A stretch of DNA of 64,000 nt from Pontibacter sp. E15-1 (GCF_022601975.1 NZ_JAKVIR010000012.1:62001-126000); one strand, 5' to 3'. Counted from the stretch's first letter, positions 7,512 to 16,357 are shown. Notes: generated from the letters alone by a model not told the origin. A program made the numbers and translations.

Positions 7512-8492
7512 TTATACCAACCGCAGCAACTCCGCTGCCGCGGCAAAGGCAGACTTGTGGCCTTCCTTCACCTCTGAGGTAATGGCGGGAAGCTGCGTTT
7601 TCACTTGCCCATGTCGGTAGAAATTCTCTTCCAGCCCCTGCCGGATGGCTTCGTGGAGCCATTGGAGGTTCTGGTCGCGGCGCTTCTGCTCGAAATAGCC
7701 GTTGCCTTTGGTGAGGGAGAGGTATTCTGTTACGGTTTTCCAGATCGTGTCTAGTCCGGAGGGCTGGAGCGCAGAGCAAGTACTGACCTGCGGAAGCCAG
7801 CCCGAGGCGGCTCTGGGGTATAAATGGAGCGCGTTCCGGTACTCGGCGCGGGCGGTTTTGGCTTTTTGCACATTGGTGCCGTCAGCTTTGGTGATGGCGA
7901 TGGCGTCGGACATTTCCATGATGCCGCGCTTGATGCCCTGCAGCTCGTCTCCGGCACCGGCCAGCATCAGCAGCAGAAAAAAATCAACCATGGCATGCAC
8001 GGCGGTTTCCGACTGGCCCACGCCCACGGTTTCCACAAAGATCGTGTCAAAGCCAGCGGCCTCGCAGAGGATAATGGACTCGCGGGTGCTCCGGGCCACG
8101 CCGCCCAGCGACTTGCCAGCCGGCGAAGGCCGTATGTAGGCATCTGGGTTGGTGGACAGGGCATCCATACGAGTTTTATCGCCCAAAATGCTGCCCCCCG
8201 AGCGCTGGCTGGTCGGGTCGATGGCGAGCACCGCCAGTTTCTGCCGCTGCTCCCGAATCAGGTATAGGCCAAAGGCCTCGATAAACGTGCTCTTGCCCAC
8301 GCCTGGCACACCGGTTATACCTATCCGCAGGGAATTGCCGCTGTGAGGCAGCACCGCGTCGATCACCTCCTGCGCCAGATCCTGATCGGAGGCAAGTCTG
8401 CTTTCCACCAGCGTGATGGCACGGCTTAGCATTACTCTGTCTCCGGCTAAAATACCTGCTACGTACGTCGCTGCGCTGAGTCGCTTGGCCAA
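7512..8492 (-). CDS. meaB: Methylmalonyl-CoA mutase-associated GTPase MeaB
   Basis: 326 residues, typical of MeaB/ArgK G3E GTPases that load and protect adenosylcobalamin in methylmalonyl-CoA mutase. The P-loop GITGVPGVGKST lies at about residues 57-68. Other visible elements are AIDPTSQRSGGSILGDKTRM, VETVGVGQSE (switch region) and AITKADGTN (guanine specificity, NKxD-like). The mutase subunits MutA and MutB are encoded 6-8 kb away on the same strand rather than adjacent. CAAATTTA at 8533-8540 is TAAATTTG on the minus strand, a consensus -7 element that would give a leader of about 35 nt. Confidence 0.93.
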   Translation of the reverse strand: MAKRLSAATYVAGILAGDRVMLSRAITLVESRLASDQDLAQEVIDAVLPHSGNSLRIGITGVPGVGKSTFIEAFGLYLIREQRQKLAVLAIDPTSQRSGGSILGDKTRMDALSTNPDAYIRPSPAGKSLGGVARSTRESIILCEAAGFDTIFVETVGVGQSETAVHAMVDFFLLLMLAGAGDELQGIKRGIMEMSDAIAITKADGTNVQKAKTARAEYRNALHLYPRAASGWLPQVSTCSALQPSGLDTIWKTVTEYLSLTKGNGYFEQKRRDQNLQWLHEAIRQGLEENFYRHGQVKTQLPAITSEVKEGHKSAFAAAAELLRLV

Positions 8493-8532
8493 GGGGGTAT
8501 GGGTTAAGGTTTGGAGTGGCTGTTGCCTGTCA

Positions 8533-8540
8533 CAAATTTA
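8533..8540 (-). promoter_or_regulatory. -7 promoter element candidate for meaB
   Basis: TAAATTTG on the minus strand matches TAnnTTTG exactly and lies 41 bp before the meaB ATG. A TTTG copy exists upstream, but with only 11 bp spacing, so the -33 element is unclear. Confidence 0.4.
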
Positions 8541-8826
8541 AACTTATTGCGCAAAGCATCTCACTTTCCTTCTGGAAAAGAAAGGGGCGTAGCAGGTGGG
8601 CAGAGGCAACTATCCTGCGGGGTTCATCACTGGGATGCCCATCCTTCTCCCGTTTCCTGAAGCCCTCCACAGGTCGATAAGGTACCGGGGCGGCTAACTT
8701 CAGATTTGATGAATGAGACGGCAAAAGGAGCATGCGCCGCCTTTGAAACCCAGCGTTCTGCCCCAATTGTAGGGTTGGCCCTGACTGTCACGTGATACTG
8801 GGGTTTTTCGGGACGGTTAAAAAGTA

Positions 8827-8852
8827 AAAGCCCATCCTAGTGGATAGGCTTT
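8827..8852 (-). terminator. Terminator for the minus-strand propeller gene
   Basis: AAAGCC-C-ATCC and GGAT-A-GGCTTT form a stem with one mismatch and a TAGT loop. Read on the minus strand it is followed by T-rich sequence, so it can end the transcript of the gene at 9025-10143. Confidence 0.6.
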
Positions 8853-8875
8853 GTCGTCTCCGAGCGGAATGAGGA

Positions 8876-8917
8876 CACGGACGGGTATTCCCGCGCCAGC
8901 GGGAATACCCGTCCGTG
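8876..8917. repeat. 19-bp perfect hairpin without T tail
   Basis: Arms 8876-8894 and 8899-8917 are perfect complements around a GCCA loop; the arms contain CGGGTATTCCCGC. There is no U-run on either side, so a REP-like or mRNA-stabilising hairpin is more likely than an intrinsic terminator. Confidence 0.6.
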
Positions 8918-9024
8918 AGGTATAATTACTTCACAGATTGCTCCAAAATTAGCCGCGATTCTAACCAGGTCTCAATGCTTCGTTGTATAATCCTGTGTCT
9001 TATGTCCTGCTACCTGTGTCCTTT

Positions 9025-10143
9025 TTAAAACCCTTGCGGGAAGTTCGGCAGGCCCAGGTCGCTTTTGTGCTTGCCCAGATGGAAGCCATCGTCGGTATAG
9101 GTGGCGGCGGTGCCTTTGGCGTTGGGGCTGCTGATCACGCCGAGGTAGCTGTTGTCCTGGCGGGCCACATAGATTCTGCCGTCCGGAGCGAGCTGTAGCG
9201 CCCCGATCCGGGGGCTGGAGGAGGTGCCCACCACCACTGCCGATTGAGCGATGGCGTCAGCGTTGCCCGCCGCCAAGTCGAACTGGATGACCTGCGCCTT
9301 GCCGCCCCCCACACCATTGGCAGTGCCATACAGCTTCGTGCCGTCTGGCGAGAACACCACACCGTAGGCTTCCTCATACCCCTTCAGCAGCACCGGATCG
9401 GAAACCTTGCCCGTGCTGCGGTCAAAAGACAGTACCTCGAAGTTGCTGTCGGCATCCCAGAGCGCGGAGGCCAGTTTTGTGCCGTCCGGGGAAGCATTCA
9501 AATAGCCGATGGCCTTTCGGTTCGCGCCGCCATGCACCGTGCCTACCAGGCTCATCACCGGCTGCACCTGCACCCCGTCTTCCGCCGACACCAGAAATGC
9601 CATGTAGCCATTGCTGTTCCAGCGGTGCGCAATTACCCACCAGTCGCGGTTGTTGCTGTGGCGCACGGCCGTCAGCTTTTCGGTGGCTGGCGCGATCAGG
9701 AAGTTGTTCCTAGACACGATATCGCCGTTGCCTTCGGCCTTGGTCATGTCCACCACGGTATAGCGCAGGCCATTGGATTGCGCCTGGATGTCGGTTGTGA
9801 AAATATAGTAGATGCTTTCGCTCCCCGGCTTGGGCAGGATCAGGGCAGACTGTGTGGAGGATTTTCCGCCCATCAGGCCGTTGCCGTTTGGCATCACGCG
9901 GTGGCTGCCGTTCCAGACGGTAATGCCGTTGGTGTAAAGCAGCAGCTTGCCGCTTTTGTCGGAGAGGGTAGCACTGCCTTCTTCCGTGAAGAGCCTGCTG
10001 CTGGTTGCTACGGCCGAGTCGCCGGAAAAAAGGATGCCCGCACCCTTGCCGAAGTACCAGTTCGATTTCTCGCCTTGCGCCAAGGCTGTAAAGCTACCCG
10101 CAAAAAGAAAGGTCGCGGCTGTCAGGTGTTTAAATTTGATCAT
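9025..10143 (-). CDS. Secreted beta-propeller protein (hypothetical)
   Basis: 372 residues with a Sec signal peptide (MIKFKHLTAATFLFAGSFTALAQ). The mature part resembles the N-terminal propeller domain found in large gliding/T9SS surface proteins of Bacteroidota: NWYFGKGAGILFS, LFTEEGSATLSDKSG, TNGITVWNGSHRVMPNG, and SSTQSALILPKPGS followed by YYIFTTD. Later blades read FSPDGTKLYGTANG and APDGRIYVARQDN. Here it stands alone, without the usual gliding or sorting C-terminal domain; the chain ends soon after the last blade. Cargo or ligand is unknown. TACGTTTG on the minus strand (10178-10185) is a good -7 promoter element, with CAAA 23 bp further upstream. Confidence 0.75.
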   Translation of the reverse strand: MIKFKHLTAATFLFAGSFTALAQGEKSNWYFGKGAGILFSGDSAVATSSRLFTEEGSATLSDKSGKLLLYTNGITVWNGSHRVMPNGNGLMGGKSSTQSALILPKPGSESIYYIFTTDIQAQSNGLRYTVVDMTKAEGNGDIVSRNNFLIAPATEKLTAVRHSNNRDWWVIAHRWNSNGYMAFLVSAEDGVQVQPVMSLVGTVHGGANRKAIGYLNASPDGTKLASALWDADSNFEVLSFDRSTGKVSDPVLLKGYEEAYGVVFSPDGTKLYGTANGVGGGKAQVIQFDLAAGNADAIAQSAVVVGTSSSPRIGALQLAPDGRIYVARQDNSYLGVISSPNAKGTAATYTDDGFHLGKHKSDLGLPNFPQGF

Positions 10144-10177
10144 GGTGGTGTGCTTTGTTTCCTAAACGACCTTTTTG

Positions 10178-10212
10178 CAAACGTAGTGCCAAGTGTGGCC
10201 GCGTGCGGCAAA
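10178..10212 (-). promoter_or_regulatory. Promoter candidate for the propeller gene
   Basis: Minus strand: TTTG (10212-10209), 23 bp, then TACGTTTG (10185-10178), about 35 bp before the ATG at 10143. The -7 element is exact; the spacing is slightly longer than the usual 19-21. Confidence 0.45.
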
Positions 10213-10252
10213 CGAACGGCATGAGGTAAGAACTGGCGCACCATACTGCCAC

Positions 10253-10285
10253 AAAAAAAGAGCGGCGCATTCTGACGCGCCGCTC
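10253..10285 (-). terminator. Terminator after the trehalase gene
   Basis: GAGCGGCGC (10260-10268) pairs with GCGCCGCTC (10277-10285). On the minus strand the stem is followed by a run of seven T (10253-10259), 32 bp beyond the trehalase stop. Confidence 0.85.
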
Positions 10286-10316
10286 TCAACTTATACCTTC
10301 TCTTTCTTACTCTTTC

Positions 10317-11945
10317 CTATCTCTGGAGTACTTCTGCTGGTTTGGGTGACTGAAGCAGCTCCGGATGCAGGGATAGAAGCTTCAGCAGGACGCCGTTTGT
10401 CCAGCCAAAGCCGTCCTGGTTCGGGTACTCGCCGCCGCCTGCCTCCAGACTCAGATCCTCCACGTTGTATTTCTCCACCAGCTTGCCTGTTTTCTGGTAT
10501 ACCTCAATGTTGCGTCTGGTCCAGTTTCGGGCAACGGCGTCAGCCAGGCGGCCCTGCTTGTAATTGCGGAGCGCCTGTATGGTCATCCACTGCAGCGGAG
10601 CCCAGCCGTTGGGCGCATCCCACTGCTGGCCGGTATGGTTCAGGGTGGTCACCACGCCGCCGGGCTTCAGGAAATCGGCTTCTATCTTCTGGGCCACGGC
10701 GGTGGCCTGCTTTCGCTTGGCCATGCAGAAATACAGCGGATAAACGCCTGCAAGGGTGGGAATGTTGGTAGTGGTGCCGTTCACAAAGTCGTAGTCGTAG
10801 AAAAAGTCCTCTTCCTCGTTCCAGGTATACTGCAGCAGGGCCTTGCGGCGATCCTTTGCCCGACGCTTGTAGGTCTTTGCCTCAGCTTTGTTGCCTGCCA
10901 TCTCCGCCATCTGCGACAGCGTCATTTCCATATGGAACAGCAGGGCGTTCAGGTCAACCGGGATCAGGTCGGTGGTGCGGATGGTGCCCAGGCTGTTGGC
11001 ATCGGAGAACCAGCGGCTGCTGAAGTCCCAGCCCGACTCTGCCGCCGCCCGGATGTGGCGGTATACCTCCTCGGGGTTGCGGCCCGACTCCCGCACCAGC
11101 GCCACGTCCTCTTTGTAGGCTTCGGGCCGGGGGGCAGGGTTATCATCCCAGTAGCGGTTCAGGATGCTGCCGTCCGGCATGCGCACCACGCGGCGGTGGG
11201 TCGTGTTGGCCGCGCTCAGGGTGTTCACCCCCTCCATCCAGAAATCATACTCCTTCTTCAGGGCCGGAGCATACTTTGTGAGGGTCTGCTTGCCCTGCTG
11301 CTGGGCCAGCACGCGCAGCATCAGCGCATAAAACGGCGGCTGTGAGCGGCTCAGGTAATAGGTGCGGTTCCCGTTGGGGATGTGGCCGGTGGTGTTGATG
11401 AGGCTCGTGAAGTTATCGACCATGTGCTGGATGAGCGCCGTCTCGTTGCTTGCCTGCAGGCCCAGCATCGTAAAGTAGCTGTCCCAGTAATAAATCTCGC
11501 GGAAGCGGCCGCCTGGCACAATATACTGTTCCGGCAACGGGATCAGCGAGCCCCCGTCGGCACCGGGCTGGCGCGTCAACACGGGCCAGAGGTATTCGAT
11601 ATGCTCTGTTGCCGTCAGGCTGGTGTCGGAGGTGAAGTTCGTGGCGGGCTGGGGCGGCAGTTCAAAGTTGGCCAGCACAAAGGCTTTCAGGTCAAAGTCG
11701 GGCTGGCCTTTTTTCCGTTGGTATGCCTGCACAATCTGATTGGGCGCGGCACGGGGCACACAGTCCGGAAAGGTTTTGGAATCGGGGAAGACGCTTTGGA
11801 GCTGCACCTGCTCAAACAACTCGCCCAGGTCTTGCTCGGGCTTGTACAGTTTCTGCGCCGCTAAGGGTTGCGAAAGGTAGATGATGGAAAACAAGAAAAG
11901 GTAGATTAGTTTATAAGGATGGGGGAACGTGTTGCGATACTTCAT
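10317..11945 (-). CDS. treA: Periplasmic alpha,alpha-trehalase, GH37
   Basis: 542 residues, normal for bacterial TreA. It hydrolyses trehalose to two glucose molecules. An N-terminal hydrophobic segment ending near SQPLAAQ suggests export to the periplasm. Both GH37 signatures are present: PGGRFREIYYWDSYF at about residues 141-155 and QWDAPNGWAPLQWM at about 440-453. The family's catalytic-region motifs RPEAYKEDV and GGGEYPNQDGFGWTNG are also seen. It is a single gene between non-coding flanks and ends at a clear terminator. No trehalose transporter or phosphotransferase gene adjoins it, so glucose uptake would be separate. Confidence 0.93.
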   Translation of the reverse strand: MKYRNTFPHPYKLIYLFLFSIIYLSQPLAAQKLYKPEQDLGELFEQVQLQSVFPDSKTFPDCVPRAAPNQIVQAYQRKKGQPDFDLKAFVLANFELPPQPATNFTSDTSLTATEHIEYLWPVLTRQPGADGGSLIPLPEQYIVPGGRFREIYYWDSYFTMLGLQASNETALIQHMVDNFTSLINTTGHIPNGNRTYYLSRSQPPFYALMLRVLAQQQGKQTLTKYAPALKKEYDFWMEGVNTLSAANTTHRRVVRMPDGSILNRYWDDNPAPRPEAYKEDVALVRESGRNPEEVYRHIRAAAESGWDFSSRWFSDANSLGTIRTTDLIPVDLNALLFHMEMTLSQMAEMAGNKAEAKTYKRRAKDRRKALLQYTWNEEEDFFYDYDFVNGTTTNIPTLAGVYPLYFCMAKRKQATAVAQKIEADFLKPGGVVTTLNHTGQQWDAPNGWAPLQWMTIQALRNYKQGRLADAVARNWTRRNIEVYQKTGKLVEKYNVEDLSLEAGGGEYPNQDGFGWTNGVLLKLLSLHPELLQSPKPAEVLQR

Positions 11946-12340
11946 TTTCTTGAGCTTTAGTGACTTTTCACCTTACGGGAGAAATGGTGACACCGGCAAT
12001 AATACGAGGCCTTTGGCAATATAAAAAGTGCCGGCAGCGCGTTACAATTGATTTATACCGGGAATGCTATTGTTTCTTTAAATCGTCGGGATGCCGTGTA
12101 CCGGAGCCTGGAAGGGGTATATGCTGCGGTAATAACAGGGGCATGCCAGTGCCACAAATTGGGTTTTCACGTGGAAAAGCCAATGAGCTTCTGCGGAGGC
12201 GTCATGAGGCTATCGGCCAGTGCTCCGCCAATTTAGAAATTAGAAATTAAGCATTAGAAAGGAGGCATAAAAGCCGTTTCTATGCCTATAAAAACAAAAG
12301 CTAATTCTGGTAATTAAATTGATCGTATACCAGACTGCGC
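11946..12340. other. Gene-free stretch
   Basis: About 395 bp between the convergent-tail region of the 131-residue hypothetical gene and the trehalase start. Only an AT-rich word of the AATTAGAAATTA type (about 12232-12258) stands out. Short frames here have no protein-like character. Confidence 0.5.
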
Positions 12341-12736
12341 TTACCGGAATGGGTGCTTTTGGAAGGACACCTGGCTCATGGCGTCCTTTTCATACATAGC
12401 CACAGCATGCCGCCGATACTCTGGCGCAATGCTCTCCGGACCCGGAAAAACTTTGCCAGGGGCAGGCGCATCCTTCAGGAAAAAATACACTTTGGTGTTG
12501 CCATACTTGGTGTGCGGCATGTATGCCCCGTATTGTTGCATTTCCTCCCAAAGCGTGTCCGCCACCGTTACGGCATATACCCGGACGATAGGACCGGTGT
12601 TGTTCTCGTTCCGGTACATGGCCACTTCCGTGAAATCCCCTTTCAGGTCCTGCGGGCCTGGCTGCGAGAAGGAGTCATATATAAACCAGATGATGAGGGC
12701 GGCGGAAAGGGCAAGGAGTATAGTTTTGAGTTTCAT
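12341..12736 (-). CDS. Small membrane-anchored hypothetical protein
   Basis: 131 residues. Residues 1-20 (KLKTILLALSAALIIWFIYD) form one membrane anchor or uncleaved signal. The rest is soluble, with DFTEVAMYRNENNTGPIVRVYAV, LWEEMQQYGAYMPHTKYG, NTKVYFFLKDAPAP and a C-terminal EKDAMSQVSF. The pattern is protein-like, with no low-complexity bias, and matches in style a conserved Bacteroidota hypothetical family, but I cannot name it. It stands alone on the minus strand. Function unknown. Confidence 0.65.
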   Translation of the reverse strand: MKLKTILLALSAALIIWFIYDSFSQPGPQDLKGDFTEVAMYRNENNTGPIVRVYAVTVADTLWEEMQQYGAYMPHTKYGNTKVYFFLKDAPAPGKVFPGPESIAPEYRRHAVAMYEKDAMSQVSFQKHPFR

Positions 12737-12914
12737 GGAGTAGAGGCTATGGGAATCTAAACTGAGCTGGCTTGCCTTTAGTTTTATCTTTTCTGCCCTT
12801 TAGGAGCGAACTGCAGGGACGTGGGAGGTCGGACAGCGGGTGGGCAAAGGCTGATACCATTTGTGGTTTAGGAAGTTGTGGTGGTCAAGTCAGGTAAAAA
12901 AGTAAGTGGTTTGT

Positions 12915-12967
12915 GCGAGTCACAGACTCGCTTTTATTGGGCAGGCACGGAAGTGACTTCCGCGCCA
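12915..12967. repeat. REP pair, left end of the RAYT unit
   Basis: Two palindromes: GCGAGTCACAGACTCGC (12915-12931), then, after a CTTTTATT spacer, a palindrome at 12944-12966 with arms GGCACGGAAGT and ACTTCCGCGCC. The whole about 53 bp is the inverted copy of 13594-13646 on the other side of the transposase gene. Confidence 0.88.
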
Positions 12968-12988
12968 TGTATGGTGCTTTAGGAGATG

Positions 12989-13531
12989 CTATTGGATGTA
13001 TGCGATCTCTAATCGGCCTTTGCCACCGGCATAGTCTATGGCGCTGCTGTAATTCCATTGCTCGGGTTCGCTTACAAAGCCAGCCTTAACGGGGTTGCCG
13101 TGCAGGTAGTCGAGTTTCTGTTCCATCAGCTGGTTGTTGTATAACAATACAGGGTGGTATCCTTCCTGCCAAAGTTTGTATATTTCATGTTTTGAGCTAA
13201 GCTCACCGGCGCTTTTCATCAGCCACAGCAGCCAACCTTTTCGGCTCTCCTGCGGGTTTTCCCGGATGGATTTGTACAACTCTTTTGCGGTGTATTTTTT
13301 AAAGTCTCTGACAACGGCTGGCAACGTGGGGGCAGAACATATCAGGTGCAGGTGGTTGGTCATGATACACCAGGCGTAAAGTGTCAGGTCTTTCGATTTC
13401 TGGCAGTAGGAAAGGCTGTCGCATACTATCTCGCAGTACTCCCGCCTTGTAAACACATCCGCCCACTGCACAATTGCCATGGTGATAAAGTGAATTTCGT
13501 TGGGTGCGTTGGCCTTGTACTTGTCGCTCAT
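12989..13531 (-). CDS. REP-associated tyrosine transposase (RAYT), Y1/HUH family
   Basis: 180 residues from the ATG at 13529-13531; MSDKYK... is the usual start of this family. A longer reading to 13624 would run into the REP sequence. Motifs: WADVFTRREYCEIV, then AWCIMTNHLHLIC, which carries the HUH metal-binding His-x-His, and LDYLHGNPVKAGFV with the likely catalytic Tyr near residue 150. RAYTs are single-copy domesticated relatives of IS200/IS605 transposases that nick and move REP palindromes. The gene is flanked by inverted REP pairs at 12915-12967 and 13594-13646, so gene and palindromes form one 732-bp unit. It has no neighbours in an operon. Confidence 0.92.
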   Translation of the reverse strand: MSDKYKANAPNEIHFITMAIVQWADVFTRREYCEIVCDSLSYCQKSKDLTLYAWCIMTNHLHLICSAPTLPAVVRDFKKYTAKELYKSIRENPQESRKGWLLWLMKSAGELSSKHEIYKLWQEGYHPVLLYNNQLMEQKLDYLHGNPVKAGFVSEPEQWNYSSAIDYAGGKGRLEIAYIQ

Positions 13532-13573
13532 GCTGTAAGCACGCATGTTGTGATGGTTTGGTTTCATCCCACT

Positions 13574-13646
13574 CTGGCGCGGAAGTCCCACTCTGGCGCG
13601 GAAGTCACTTCCGTGCCCACCCAATAAAAGCGAGTCTGTGACTCGC
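13574..13646. repeat. REP pair, right end of the RAYT unit, with an extra half copy
   Basis: Palindrome 13595-13617 (arms GGCGCGGAAGT and CTTCCGTGCC), then CCAATAAAAG, then GCGAGTCTGTGACTCGC (13630-13646). It is the reverse complement of the left end except for a two-base difference in the spacer. A partial copy CTGGCGCGGAAGTCCCA lies just inside at 13574-13590. Confidence 0.88.
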
Positions 13647-13730
13647 GGCTAAAGGAAATTGCTTTCCAAAACAATGCTGAATAAATCTTTTTTCTGAGAG
13701 CACTGTTACTGAAAAATAATTTTGTTCAAG

Positions 13731-13781
13731 GCGAGTCGCAGACTCGCTTTTATATGGAGGCACGGGACTGAGTCCCGCGCC
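13731..13781. repeat. Third REP pair with compensatory stem changes
   Basis: GCGAGTCGCAGACTCGC (13731-13747), a CTTTTATATGGA spacer, and a palindrome at 13759-13781 with arms GGCACGGGACT and AGTCCCGCGCC. Relative to the other copies GGAAGT/ACTTCC has become GGGACT/AGTCCC, so pairing is kept while sequence changes. It lies in the 327-bp gap between the RAYT and mutB. Confidence 0.88.
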
Positions 13782-13798
13782 AGAGTGGGGCGGAAGGT

Positions 13799-13835
13799 AA
13801 ACAGCCGCAGCTGAACTGGTCAACTGCGGCTGTTT
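13799..13835. terminator. Terminator after mutB
   Basis: AAACAGCCGCAG (13799-13810) and CTGCGGCTGTTT (13824-13835) form a perfect 12-bp stem with A/T runs at its base, 24 bp beyond the mutB stop on the minus strand. Confidence 0.85.
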
Positions 13836-13858
13836 CAAGCACTCTTTATTTTTAATTC

Positions 13859-16003
13859 TCAACTCTTAACTGAGTCAATCAGCTTCTCCAGTATATGCTG
13901 CGCTGCCACCGAGATGATAGTGCCTGGGCCGAAAATGCCGACGGCCCCGGCCTGGTACAGGAAGTCATAGTCCTGGGCCGGAATCACGCCGCCTACGATC
14001 ACCAGGATATCCTCGCGGCCCAGCTTGCGAAGCTCCTCTATTAATTGCGGCACCAGCGTTTTGTGCCCTGCTGCCAGCGAGGACACCCCCACCACATGCA
14101 CGTCGTTCTCGGCGGCCTGCATGGCCACTTCGGCGGGCGTCTGAAACAGCGGCCCGATGTCCACGTCGAAGCCGAGGTCGGCGAAGGAGGTGGCGATTAC
14201 TTTGGAGCCGCGGTCGTGACCGTCCTGGCCCATTTTGGCGACCATGATTCTCGGTCTGCGCCCCTCCAGTGCCTCAAACTGATCGGCCAGGGCTTTCGCC
14301 TGCGCAAAGTTTTCGTCGTCGGTTAGTTCTGCGGAATACACGCCTGAAATTGCTCTGATGGTTGCCTTGTGTCTGCCGTATACCTTTTCCAAGGCATCGG
14401 AAATCTCTCCTAATGTGGCGCGGTGGCGGGCAGCCTCCACGGCCAACTCCAGCAGATTGCCCATACCGGATTCGGCGGCATCTGTCAGCGCCTGCAGGGC
14501 GTTCAGCACGCTGTCTTCGTCACGCGTTTCTTTTAAACGTGCCAGGCGGTTCAGTTGCGATTCCCGTACGGCGGTGTTGTCAATGTCCAGAATGTCGATT
14601 TCCTGGATCTGCTCAGGTTTATACTTGTTTACGCCCACAATCACGTCTTTGCCGGAGTCGATGCGGGCCTGCTTGCGCGCAGCGGCTTCTTCGATGCGCA
14701 TTTTCGGCAAACCCGTCTCGATGGCCTTGGCCATACCCCCCAGTTCTTCCACCTCCTGCATCAACTCCCAGGCTTTGTGCGCAATCTCATGTGTGAGGGC
14801 CTCCACATAATAAGAGCCTCCCCAGGGGTCCACCACTTTCGTGATGTTGGTTTCCTGCTGCAGGTAAATCTGCGTGTTGCGGGCAATGCGGGCAGAGAAA
14901 TCAGTTGGCAGCGCGATGGCCTCGTCTAGGGCATTGGTATGGAGGCTTTGCGTGCCACCCAGGGCGGCGGCCATGGCTTCCACGCAGGTGCGGGCCACGT
15001 TGTTGAACGGGTCCTGCTCGGTCAGGCTCCAGCCCGAGGTCTGGCAGTGCGTGCGCAGCGCCAGCGACTTCGGATTTTTCGGGTTGAACTGCTGGATCAG
15101 CTTGGCCCATAGCATACGGGCAGCGCGCATCTTGGCGATCTCCATGAAGTGGTTCATCCCGATGGCCCAGAAAAACGACAGGCGCGGTGCGAAATCATCA
15201 ATATCCATACCTGCCCGCAGGCCGGTGCGCACATACTCCAGGCCATCGGCCAGGGTATAGGCCAGCTCGATATCGGCGGTGGCTCCGGCCTCCTGCATGT
15301 GGTAGCCCGAGATGGAGATAGAGTTGAAGCGCGGCATGTTTTTAGAGGAATAAGCAAAGATATCCGCGATGATTTTCATGCTCGGCTCCGGCGGGTAGAT
15401 GTAGGTGTTGCGCACCATAAACTCCTTCAGGATGTCGTTCTGAATCGTGCCGCTCAGTTCTTCCGGCTTCACGCCCTGTTCCTCGGCCGCCACAATATAG
15501 AAAGCCATGATCGGCAGCACGGCCCCGTTCATGGTCATGGACACCGACATCTGATCCAGCGGAATCTGGTCGAAGAGGATTTTCATGTCCTCCACCGAGT
15601 CGATGGCCACCCCTGCCTTGCCCACGTCGCCCACCACCCGCGGGTGGTCAGAGTCGTAGCCACGGTGCGTGGCCAAATCGAAAGCCACCGAGAGCCCCTT
15701 TTGCCCGCCCGCCAGGTTGCGGCGGTAGAAGGCATTGGATTCCTCGGCGGTGGAGAAGCCGGCGTACTGCCGGATGGTCCAGGGCTTCTGCACATACATG
15801 GTGGTGTAAGGGCCACGCAGGTATGGCGGCAAACCGGCCCCAAAGCCCAGGTGCTCAAAGTGCTGGGTGTCTGTCGGGGTATAATAGCTCTTGACGGCTA
15901 TCTTCTCGGGCGTATGCCAGGTGGTGGGCGGCGCAGGTGCCTTGGGGCGCTTGCTTGGGTCCGACACTTTGGCGATATCTATTTTAGAAAAGTCTGGCTT
16001 CAT
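13859..16003 (-). CDS. mutB: Methylmalonyl-CoA mutase, large (catalytic) subunit
   Basis: 714 residues, the normal catalytic subunit. It interconverts (R)-methylmalonyl-CoA and succinyl-CoA using adenosylcobalamin. The TIM barrel covers about residues 30-560, with [40 protein letters not shown] and [19 protein letters not shown]. The C-terminal B12 domain (about 580-714) carries [11 protein letters not shown] with the cobalt-ligating His near 592, [12 protein letters not shown] and VGGVIP. It lies downstream of mutA on the same strand with a 354-bp gap, so it may be co-transcribed or have its own promoter. MeaB and a PduO adenosyltransferase elsewhere in the window supply repair and cofactor. 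Confidence 0.96.
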   Translation of the reverse strand: MKPDFSKIDIAKVSDPSKRPKAPAPPTTWHTPEKIAVKSYYTPTDTQHFEHLGFGAGLPPYLRGPYTTMYVQKPWTIRQYAGFSTAEESNAFYRRNLAGGQKGLSVAFDLATHRGYDSDHPRVVGDVGKAGVAIDSVEDMKILFDQIPLDQMSVSMTMNGAVLPIMAFYIVAAEEQGVKPEELSGTIQNDILKEFMVRNTYIYPPEPSMKIIADIFAYSSKNMPRFNSISISGYHMQEAGATADIELAYTLADGLEYVRTGLRAGMDIDDFAPRLSFFWAIGMNHFMEIAKMRAARMLWAKLIQQFNPKNPKSLALRTHCQTSGWSLTEQDPFNNVARTCVEAMAAALGGTQSLHTNALDEAIALPTDFSARIARNTQIYLQQETNITKVVDPWGGSYYVEALTHEIAHKAWELMQEVEELGGMAKAIETGLPKMRIEEAAARKQARIDSGKDVIVGVNKYKPEQIQEIDILDIDNTAVRESQLNRLARLKETRDEDSVLNALQALTDAAESGMGNLLELAVEAARHRATLGEISDALEKVYGRHKATIRAISGVYSAELTDDENFAQAKALADQFEALEGRRPRIMVAKMGQDGHDRGSKVIATSFADLGFDVDIGPLFQTPAEVAMQAAENDVHVVGVSSLAAGHKTLVPQLIEELRKLGREDILVIVGGVIPAQDYDFLYQAGAVGIFGPGTIISVAAQHILEKLIDSVKS

Positions 16004-16357
16004 GTTTAGACGTTATATGTTGGAGGCAAGCCACAAGTCGCTGTCCGTGCGGCGTATACCCTGGAGCCTATGTTAAATTTATCATTTGCGCTGCAAAGGT
16101 GCGCTTTCCGAATCCGTAAATGGTTTCCCTGAAACAACCGGGATGTGTTACGTTCGCGCAAAAGCGCTGCGGTAACCCTCAAAAAGAGCTGCGTCATATC
16201 CGAATCGATCTCCCTTTTCGCCTGTAAATGCAACATTCGAACAGGCTCATTCGAAAAACGAAAAACGATTAACGCACGGCAGTCGCCCTTGTTCCAGGCC
16301 TGCACCTGCTGGTCCAGCGCTTGTTGTACCGACTGGCTGGCGTTGCAGGCTGCGCGG
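16004..16357. other. mutA-mutB intergenic region
   Basis: 354 bp without an intact gene. Its mutA-proximal end holds a short DUF4440-like peptide fragment (16282-16344, described separately). The rest has no recognisable coding content, terminator or riboswitch. Confidence 0.5.
16282..16344 (-). pseudogene. Possible remnant of a DUF4440/SnoaL-like gene
   Basis: Immediately after the mutA stop the minus strand reads NASQSVQQALDQQVQAWNKGD, the typical first helix of NTF2-like DUF4440 proteins (LDxQVxAWNxGD). The similarity stops abruptly at GD, and the remaining frame is unrelated. This would fit a gene that was deleted apart from about 20 codons, but such a short match could be chance. Confidence 0.3.

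Larger units (their letters stand above)
8493..9024. other. Gene-free stretch with hairpins
   Basis: No convincing coding region. A 78-codon minus-strand frame (8530-8766) has no recognisable protein features. The stretch holds the meaB promoter candidate at its left end, a terminator-like hairpin at 8827-8852 and a long perfect hairpin at 8876-8917. Confidence 0.6.

Noticed and set aside
8530..8766. A 78-codon minus-strand frame between meaB and the propeller gene
   Set aside because: No start context, no family resemblance, and it begins inside a run of low-information sequence. It also overlaps the likely meaB promoter.
12989..13624. Longer RAYT reading starting at 13624
   Set aside because: The extra residues are translated from the REP palindromes, while the family start MSDKYK is at 13531.
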